Source: a virus
IMG/VR virus record: IMGVR_UViG_3300042907_001414
Location: 1-22,858 of that record
Strand: one strand, 5' to 3'
DNA length: 22,858 nucleotides
A program made the position numbers and the translations under genes. Shown here piece after piece: positions 18,129 to 22,858 of this stretch (within the stretch, counting starts at the first letter, position 1; each line of letters opens with the position of its first letter). The notes beneath the pieces were generated by a model. It made no database searches and was not told the DNA's origin. It saw only the letters and a program-made list of their open reading frames with translations.

Positions 18129-20129
18129 ATGACTGATTTTAATATTTCATTCCCTATTGATATGATCAAAAAGGAACAAAGGATTGTAAGTGGTATTGCT
18201 ACTGCAGACAATATTGATAAGTCTAACGACATTGTTGATTTTGAGGCTTCAAAAGAAGCTTTTGCCAACTGGGGTGGAAACATCCGTGAAATGCATGCAC
18301 CAATTGCTGTTGGTAAGGCTGTTAAGTATGAGCCAGTAACAATTACTGACAAAGACGGAAATACATATAATGCTTTTAAAGTAGAGGCGTATATCTCAAA
18401 AGGTGCCGAGGATACTTGGCAAAAAGTCCTTGATGGTACTCTTCGTTCTTTTTCTATTGGTGGAAAAGTCATCAAGAAAGAAGAGATGGCTGACAAGATG
18501 TATAATGGCAGACCTGTAAATATTATTAAAAAATATGTCCTTGGAGAACTTAGTCTTGTAGACAACCCAGCGAATGCTTTAGCGGTTATTGACCTTGTAA
18601 AGATGAATAACGAGGGTGGTTTGAACTACGCCCTTGACTGCGATTTAGACTGTCAATTGGCAAAAGCAAAGCAACCTTTGAAAGACCCTAAGGGTGGATT
18701 AACCGCTGCTGGAAGAAGACACTTTAAAGAAACAGAGGGTGCCAATCTAAAACCAGGTGTTAGAGGTGCAGCAGATACTCCAGAAAAAATGCGCCGCAAA
18801 GGTTCATTCCTGACTAGATTTTTTACCAATCCATCTGGACCAATGAAAAAACCAAATGGAGAACCAACAAGACTTGCGCTTTCAGCAGCAGCTTGGGGTG
18901 AGCCTGTTCCTCAGAATAGGTCGGATGCAGCAAAGCTTGCTGCCAAGGGAAGAAGACTTCTTGAAAGGTATCAAAACACTAAAGAAAAAGCAGATTTTGA
19001 AGATAGTTTTGAGGATGCAGTTCTTGAAGGCATTTTGGATCTCCTAGAAAAAGATGGTTGCGATTGCGGTTGCGGAACTTGTGAAGATGTAGAGAAGGAT
19101 GGCTTAGGTGCTGGCGGTGGAGCTCCCGCAGTGTCTGTATCTACAGATAATGCAGAATCTAAGTACCCATCAAGAAATGGAATTGCTTCACCAACAGTTG
19201 CCCCTTTCCCGTCTGGATACCCAAAGTTTAAGCCAAAAAAGAAGAAAAAGAAAAAGGAGAGCAATATGGAAAATGAAGAAACCGTTGAAAAACAAATGGT
19301 TGATGGCGATGAAATCACATCTATTCTTGAAGACCTACTTGAGTCACTAATGGAAGCAGGAGTTGAAATCCCTTCTGTTTCTGCGGAGTCTGAAGATTCA
19401 ATGGAAGATGAGATGGAAGATGAGAATGAAATTGAGTCTTCAATGAATGAAATAATTATGGCACTGGCTCAGCTTTTCGGTAAATCAGATTCTGCTGAAT
19501 TAATTGAAGATAATCAATCAGAAACAACACTTGAGGTTTTAGATTTTGATACAATTGATGAAGAAAGTAAAGATATGGAATCTGTTATTAAGCAAGACAC
19601 TGAATTGCAAGCAAATGATAATTATGATAAGATCTCTGACATGAATGAACAAGAAGCAAATAAACTTAGTCTTTTGAAGAAGTTTGTTGGTTGGTTGTTC
19701 CAAGATGTCAAGGAAACAACTTCAACTTCCGTTGAAGTAAGTGGAAACACACAGGAGGAAGAAATGGATATTAACATCCTTAAAGACGCTCTGAGTGCTG
19801 TTGTTGATGAAAAACTGGCTAGTTTTGCTACTTCAATCAAGGAAGAAGTTGAAGCCTCTGTTCAGGAAAAAATTGAAGCAGTTGCTAAGAGTTTTGAAGT
19901 TCAGAGTGCTGAACTGCAACAAAAGCTGGAAACAGCAGAGCTTGCTCTATCAGAGCAAACAGAAAAAGTTGAGGCATTTGCCGCAGCTGGCGCTGTAAAG
20001 AAAAGCGTAGATCCAGAAGACGCTGAAGAAGAGGAGGGTGAAGCACTTGTTAAGTCTGCACCTACTTCTTTCTGGAAGAATACATATTTGCCACAGGAGT
20101 TAATTAGCTCCCTAGGTTATAGGTCATAA
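18129..20129 (+). CDS. XkdF-type prohead protease fused to DUF6321 and scaffold-like regions
   Basis: 666 residues. 1-158: XkdF/S78_2-type serine protease; H56 (R-E-M-H-A-P-I) and S107 or S109 (R-S-F-S-I-G-G-K) are candidate catalytic residues, followed by Y-V-L-G-E-L-S-L-V-D-N-P-A-N. 181-290: DUF6321-like (DPKGGLTAAGRRHFKETEGA, LALSAAAWGEPVP). 311-318: CDCGCGTC, a possible metal site. 368-376: a poly-Lys run. 380-666: acidic, helical, coiled-coil scaffold-like sequence, with two in-frame internal starts (19266, 19764). Protease and scaffold in one gene, with nested starts, recalls lambda C/Nu3. GAGG lies 5 bases before the ATG. It processes head proteins inside the prohead. Confidence 0.85.
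   Translation: MTDFNISFPIDMIKKEQRIVSGIATADNIDKSNDIVDFEASKEAFANWGGNIREMHAPIAVGKAVKYEPVTITDKDGNTYNAFKVEAYISKGAEDTWQKVLDGTLRSFSIGGKVIKKEEMADKMYNGRPVNIIKKYVLGELSLVDNPANALAVIDLVKMNNEGGLNYALDCDLDCQLAKAKQPLKDPKGGLTAAGRRHFKETEGANLKPGVRGAADTPEKMRRKGSFLTRFFTNPSGPMKKPNGEPTRLALSAAAWGEPVPQNRSDAAKLAAKGRRLLERYQNTKEKADFEDSFEDAVLEGILDLLEKDGCDCGCGTCEDVEKDGLGAGGGAPAVSVSTDNAESKYPSRNGIASPTVAPFPSGYPKFKPKKKKKKKESNMENEETVEKQMVDGDEITSILEDLLESLMEAGVEIPSVSAESEDSMEDEMEDENEIESSMNEIIMALAQLFGKSDSAELIEDNQSETTLEVLDFDTIDEESKDMESVIKQDTELQANDNYDKISDMNEQEANKLSLLKKFVGWLFQDVKETTSTSVEVSGNTQEEEMDINILKDALSAVVDEKLASFATSIKEEVEASVQEKIEAVAKSFEVQSAELQQKLETAELALSEQTEKVEAFAAAGAVKKSVDPEDAEEEEGEALVKSAPTSFWKNTYLPQELISSLGYRS
19266..20129 (+). 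CDS. Nested in-frame ORF: scaffold protein candidate 1
   Basis: ATG 19266 (MENEETVEKQMVDGDEI) is codon 380 of the protease frame and is preceded by AAGGAG with 6 bases of spacing (19254-19259), as good as the site of any neighbouring gene. It would give a 287-residue acidic helical protein without the protease, as scaffold proteins are often made in tailed phages. Whether it is used is not shown by sequence alone. Confidence 0.5.
   Translation: MENEETVEKQMVDGDEITSILEDLLESLMEAGVEIPSVSAESEDSMEDEMEDENEIESSMNEIIMALAQLFGKSDSAELIEDNQSETTLEVLDFDTIDEESKDMESVIKQDTELQANDNYDKISDMNEQEANKLSLLKKFVGWLFQDVKETTSTSVEVSGNTQEEEMDINILKDALSAVVDEKLASFATSIKEEVEASVQEKIEAVAKSFEVQSAELQQKLETAELALSEQTEKVEAFAAAGAVKKSVDPEDAEEEEGEALVKSAPTSFWKNTYLPQELISSLGYRS
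19764..20129 (+). CDS. Nested in-frame ORF: scaffold protein candidate 2
   Basis: ATG 19764 (MDINILKDALSAVVDEKLAS) is codon 546 and is preceded by a perfect AGGAGG five bases upstream (19753-19758). It would give a 121-residue protein that is almost all coiled coil, ending TYLPQELISSLGYRS as in the full protein. The strength of the ribosome site makes it the better of the two nested starts. Confidence 0.5.
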   Translation: MDINILKDALSAVVDEKLASFATSIKEEVEASVQEKIEAVAKSFEVQSAELQQKLETAELALSEQTEKVEAFAAAGAVKKSVDPEDAEEEEGEALVKSAPTSFWKNTYLPQELISSLGYRS

Positions 20130-20148
20130 GGTAAGGAGGAAAAACTAC

Positions 20149-21195
20149 ATGGCATCACAAGAAGAAATTTTGGCAAAAGCCAATGAAGTAACCACTACGG
20201 TGGTTTCAAATAGCAGCCCAGTCAGCGGTGGTGGTGGACTTCTCTACCCAGAGCAAGCCAATCGCTTCCTTGACTTCGTTGTTGATCAATCAGTATTGAT
20301 GAAGAACGCACGAGTAATTCGTATGCGTACTCCACAGATGGACATTGACAAGATCTCTGTCGGCACTCGTTTGCTTGCAAAGGCAACCGAAGCAACAGAT
20401 GATGGCGCAAATGCAGCTGTCACATTCAGCAAGGTATCGCTTTCAACTGTAAAGCTCCGTCTTGACTGGAATATTTCAACAGAATCGTTGGAAGACAACA
20501 TTGAGGGCGCTTCGCTGGAAGACCATATCGCACAGATCATGGCTCGCCAGACCGCAAACGACCTTGATGACTTGTTCATCAACGGCAACACATCGTCAAA
20601 CAACGGTCTTCTTAAGGCTTTGGATGGCTTTAACAAGCTTGCAAGAACAAGCGGAGATGTTGTAGATTTCGCAGGAAACAATGTTTCTCGCTCAACCTAC
20701 GATAAGGTTCTTCGTACCTTGCCAAGCAAGTACTTGCAGCGCCGTAATGAACTGCGATTCTTCACAGGTCCAGGCATTGTTCAGGACTCAATCTATAGCT
20801 TGGGTAATCCAAACTCAGCAACTGAGGCAACTGCAGGCGCACCTGCACCAATGTCAACAGCTGGTGAAATGGCATTCTTGCAAGGCTCAATGAGAGCAAA
20901 TGGTGGTCCAGGTGCAACTGGTCTCTCACCATTTGGTATTCCTCTTGTTGAAGTACCTTTGATGCCAGAAACCGCAACTGGTGACTACTCGGGCGCAGCA
21001 GGATCGCATGGCTTTGTGGAACTTACATTCCCAAATAACCGTGTAATTGGTATCCACCGTGACATCACAGTGTACCGCCAGTTCAAGCCAAAGACTGACA
21101 CCATTGAGTACACACAGTACATGAGAGTTGCAAACAACATTGAAAATGCTGATTCATATGTAATCGGTAAGAATGTTAAGTTGCGCTCACTCTAA
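20149..21195 (+). CDS. Major capsid protein, HK97 fold
   Basis: 348 residues. The N-terminal segment (LLYPEQANRFLDFVVDQSVL and M-R-T-P-Q-M-D-I-D-K-I-S-V-G-T-R), the spine-like helix (EDHIAQIMARQTANDLDDLF), the N-G-N-T loop and the C-terminal strands ending in R-D-I-T-V-Y-R and ENADSYVIGKNVKLRSL match HK97-fold capsid proteins of the type found with XkdF proteases and PBSX portals. It forms the icosahedral shell. It has a very strong AAGGAGG and is followed by a strong terminator (21220-21243), as expected for the most expressed gene. No separate scaffold gene lies upstream, in agreement with the fused or nested one. Confidence 0.92.
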   Translation: MASQEEILAKANEVTTTVVSNSSPVSGGGGLLYPEQANRFLDFVVDQSVLMKNARVIRMRTPQMDIDKISVGTRLLAKATEATDDGANAAVTFSKVSLSTVKLRLDWNISTESLEDNIEGASLEDHIAQIMARQTANDLDDLFINGNTSSNNGLLKALDGFNKLARTSGDVVDFAGNNVSRSTYDKVLRTLPSKYLQRRNELRFFTGPGIVQDSIYSLGNPNSATEATAGAPAPMSTAGEMAFLQGSMRANGGPGATGLSPFGIPLVEVPLMPETATGDYSGAAGSHGFVELTFPNNRVIGIHRDITVYRQFKPKTDTIEYTQYMRVANNIENADSYVIGKNVKLRSL

Positions 21196-21219
21196 TCTAA
21201 ACAATTAAAGTAGATAACG

Positions 21220-21247
21220 GGCGGGGTTCACAAGAACCCCGCCTTTT
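21220..21247 (+). terminator. Strong terminator after the major capsid gene
   Basis: GGCGGGGTTC (21220-21229) pairs with GAACCCCGCC (21234-21243) across a 4-base loop and is followed by TTTT. Confidence 0.92.
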
Positions 21248-21278
21248 ATCATATCTAATTGATTTAAATAAATATAAG

Positions 21279-21294
21279 TGGTAAGATTGATAAT
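21279..21294 (+). promoter_or_regulatory. Leaderless-type promoter after the capsid gene
   Basis: TGGTAAGAT (hexamer 21282-21287), seven bases before ATG 21295. It lies just after the capsid terminator, so the tail-side genes start a new unit. Confidence 0.55.
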
Positions 21295-21594
21295 ATGACT
21301 AATAAAAAAACAAGCGTAACATCTGAAGAAATTAACAAACCAAAAAAAGCAGTGGTGAAAAAAGCTGCGGTAAAAAAAGAAATTACTGAAGATATTATTT
21401 CTAAAGAAGGAAAAGTTTTAATTGTATTTGAAAGCGGATCTGGGTATTCAACTGGTTCTGGATTTCGTTTTTCACAAAGGAATAAAATGGGCTTGCTTCC
21501 ATCGGAAGAAGCCAACTTTCTTCTTGCACTAGAAAATTTTAGATTACCTAGTGATGAAGAAAAGGAATTGTATTATACTAATCAGGAGGATTAA
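21295..21594 (+). CDS. Hypothetical protein (99 aa), basic N-terminus
   Basis: 99 residues. The first 30 are Lys-rich and probably disordered (KPKKAVVKKAAVKKEITEDI). The rest is compact with Gly/Ser/Phe (VFESGSGYSTGSGFRFSQRN) and an acidic helical end. The G-x-G-x-F-R-F part could be a small beta domain. No family recognised. Its place between the capsid gene and head-tail or fibre genes suggests a head completion or connector role. No Shine-Dalgarno sequence; promoter -10 seven bases upstream. Confidence 0.7.
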   Translation: MTNKKTSVTSEEINKPKKAVVKKAAVKKEITEDIISKEGKVLIVFESGSGYSTGSGFRFSQRNKMGLLPSEEANFLLALENFRLPSDEEKELYYTNQED

Positions 21595-21597
21595 ATA

Positions 21598-21981
21598 ATG
21601 GCAGGCAATCTTACAAACTATCTTGAGAATAAACTTATTGATCACTTCCTGGGTACTACTTCGTACACAATGCCAGCAGATGTTTATGTAGGATTGTTTA
21701 CCGTTACACCTGGTGAAGCTGGTGGTGGAACAGAAGTTACTGGTGGTTCATACGCTCGTCAAGTAGCGACATTTACTGGTGCTGCAAGTGGTGCAACATC
21801 AAACGACACCAATATTGATTTTACAGGAATGCCAGCCGCTACCACTGTAGCAATTGGTATTTTTGATGCTTCAACTAGCGGCAACATGTTGCTGTACGGT
21901 TCACTCACAACAAATAAAACAACGGATGCTGGGGATACTCTAAGAATTGCAACAGGCGATCTTGATATCAGTATTGACTAA
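21598..21981 (+). CDS. Phage structural protein, tail-fibre-like small protein
   Basis: 127 residues of a common phage type: NLTNYLENKLIDHFLGTTSY, then VYVGLFTVTPGEAGGGTEVT with G-G-S-Y-A-R, and a Thr/Ala/Gly-rich beta-sheet end. Proteins with this opening (L-E-N-K-L-L-D-H, then Y-V-G-L-F) lie near tail or fibre genes in many phages and are annotated as tail fibre or structural. It has a strong AGGAGG eight bases before the ATG. Function within the virion is not known in detail. Confidence 0.8.
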   Translation: MAGNLTNYLENKLIDHFLGTTSYTMPADVYVGLFTVTPGEAGGGTEVTGGSYARQVATFTGAASGATSNDTNIDFTGMPAATTVAIGIFDASTSGNMLLYGSLTTNKTTDAGDTLRIATGDLDISID

Positions 21982-21990
21982 GGAGGGCAG

Positions 21991-22332
21991 GTGCTAAGAA
22001 GAGAATTTAGTGGTGCTGTCCTTAGAACAACTATTACAGCAAATATTTCAAACTCAGCTTCATCTATTTCTGTCCTAGATGGTTCAACATACCCTAGTGG
22101 AAATAATCCATTTGTTGTTGTTATTGACCGTGGTTATGCCGCTGAGGAAAAAATCTTGATTTCTTCAAGGTCATCAAACACTCTTGCTGTTGAGCAGAGA
22201 GGTTATGATGGTACTACAGCAGTAGCCCATACTTCTGGCGCTTATGTTGACCATGTTCTTGATGCTGCTGTTATTCAAGATATGAATACAACAACATATG
22301 ACAATGAAGTATTAATGTGGATGGGGGTATAA
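21991..22332 (+). CDS. Structural protein (113 aa), GTG start
   Basis: 113 residues starting GTG 21991, with an excellent AAGGAGG four bases upstream. The sequence is beta-rich (REFSGAVLRTTITANISNSA, SSRSSNTLAVEQRGYDGTTA) and resembles small virion proteins found beside the previous one, often labelled structural or tail-associated. The motif VEQRGYDGT-A-x-x-H-x-x-G-A is characteristic of this group. It lies one base before the next gene. Confidence 0.75.
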   Translation: MLRREFSGAVLRTTITANISNSASSISVLDGSTYPSGNNPFVVVIDRGYAAEEKILISSRSSNTLAVEQRGYDGTTAVAHTSGAYVDHVLDAAVIQDMNTTTYDNEVLMWMGV

Positions 22333-22333
22333 T

Positions 22334-22666
22334 ATGGCTAATTTAACGCCAAAAAGTTTTTATATTGGCAGTGGTTCTACTACTGATGCCTATACAACAG
22401 CTAATGTTGCTGGTAATTATTCAATTATCAAAAACATCAATCTTTGCAATGCAACTGCATCTAATGCTGTATGCAGCATTCATATTCTTGTTGGAGCAGC
22501 AACGGCGGCGGCGAATAATAAAATTATAAGTAATGTGAATGTTTTGGCAAACAATGTTGTGTACTACAATACATCCATAGTCGTACCTGCTAATAGTAAA
22601 ATCTATGTTGATCAAGTAACAGCTAACGCTGTGACATTTACAATTAGCGGTGTGGAATATGCCTAA
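22334..22666 (+). CDS. Structural protein (110 aa), beta-rich
   Basis: 110 residues, mostly beta strands with Asn, Ala, Val and Ser (VNVLANNVVYYNTSIVVPAN) and an opening of MANLTPKSFYIGSGSTTDAY. This is in the style of small fibre or baseplate-associated proteins. No named family. GGGGGT lies in the end of the upstream gene, just before the start. It overlaps the next gene by 8 bases. Confidence 0.7.
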   Translation: MANLTPKSFYIGSGSTTDAYTTANVAGNYSIIKNINLCNATASNAVCSIHILVGAATAAANNKIISNVNVLANNVVYYNTSIVVPANSKIYVDQVTANAVTFTISGVEYA

Positions 22667-22858
22667 TCTTAATAAAGATTTAATTAACGATGCACTCTCT
22701 GTTGATTTAGACAGCACACAGACGCTTTCTAATAAAACACTTACCACTCCAACCATTAATGGACCAGAAATTACGGCTACTGGTGGAACTCCAAGAATTC
22801 ATGGTATCTATCTCCCAGAACCACATTTCATTACTTTTGAAGGTTCAACAACAGACGA
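22659..22858 (+). CDS. Partial tail-fibre-like protein (runs off the end)
   Basis: It starts at ATG 22659 (MPNLNKDLINDALSVDLDST) and is open to the window end; 66 residues are seen. The repeat-like T-Q-T-L-S-N-K-T-L-T-T-P-T-I-N-G is a hallmark of phage fibre or collagen-like structural proteins that have many L-T-N-K-T-L motifs. The start overlaps the previous gene by 8 bases. The ribosome site is weak. The C-terminal part is not in view, so its length and any receptor-binding region are unknown. Confidence 0.7.
   Translation, partial: MPNLNKDLINDALSVDLDSTQTLSNKTLTTPTINGPEITATGGTPRIHGIYLPEPHFITFEGSTTD

Overview
The window reads as part of the genome of a tailed double-stranded DNA phage (Caudoviricetes) with an HK97-fold capsid. 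Its base composition is mostly AT-rich. The proteins resemble those of phages of Gram-positive bacteria and actinobacteria: a PBSX/SPP1-type portal, an XkdF-type protease, DUF6321 and DUF5872 modules, a cobalamin-dependent ribonucleotide reductase and DUF1599. Many transcription units start with an extended -10 promoter placed 5 to 7 bases before the start codon, the geometry of leaderless mRNAs that are common in actinobacteria. An actinobacterial host with moderate GC, such as a freshwater lineage, is therefore a reasonable inference but is not proven.

Layout. (1) 1-3540 is a leftward region of small, mostly unrecognised genes with long non-coding spacers full of hairpins. About 25 copies of a dyad, TGTAA-NN-TTA(C/G), lie in the first 2.4 kb and often sit exactly on start or stop codons. 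From 1500 to 2300 a different word, GTTGC/GCAAC, takes over. (2) 3541-5500 holds a leftward FmdB-like zinc-ribbon gene and a rightward unit (ferredoxin, an unknown protein, thermonuclease). The two units are driven from one 37-bp divergent spacer. The FmdB 3' flank contains a 30-base near-copy of universally conserved 23S rRNA (helix 69 to 71). (3) 5501-9739 is one long leftward unit: DNA-binding-like protein, DUF1599 protein, clavaminate-synthase-like hydroxylase, small protein, zinc metallopeptidase, FkbM methyltransferase, micro-ORF, tRNA-Asn, prolyl-hydroxylase-like oxygenase and a small membrane protein. (4) 9813-12278 is a leftward set of small genes including a holin-like membrane protein and a DUF5872 protein. 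(5) 12280-12525 is a divergent control region with a large imperfect inverted repeat. (6) 12526-22858 runs rightward: a small protein, a GT-B glycosyltransferase and class II RNR, then the virion module of portal, XkdF protease fused to a scaffold-like region, major capsid protein, and several head/tail or fibre proteins. The last gene runs off the end.

How it fits together. The RNR and thermonuclease can supply and recycle nucleotides. The glycosyltransferase, FkbM methyltransferase and two Fe(II)/2-oxoglutarate oxygenases form a modification toolkit of unknown target. The right part builds the head. The left part looks regulatory, with a repressor-like operator array reminiscent in layout, not in sequence, of the stoperators of cluster A mycobacteriophages. 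No terminase, integrase, DNA polymerase or lysin is visible in the window.
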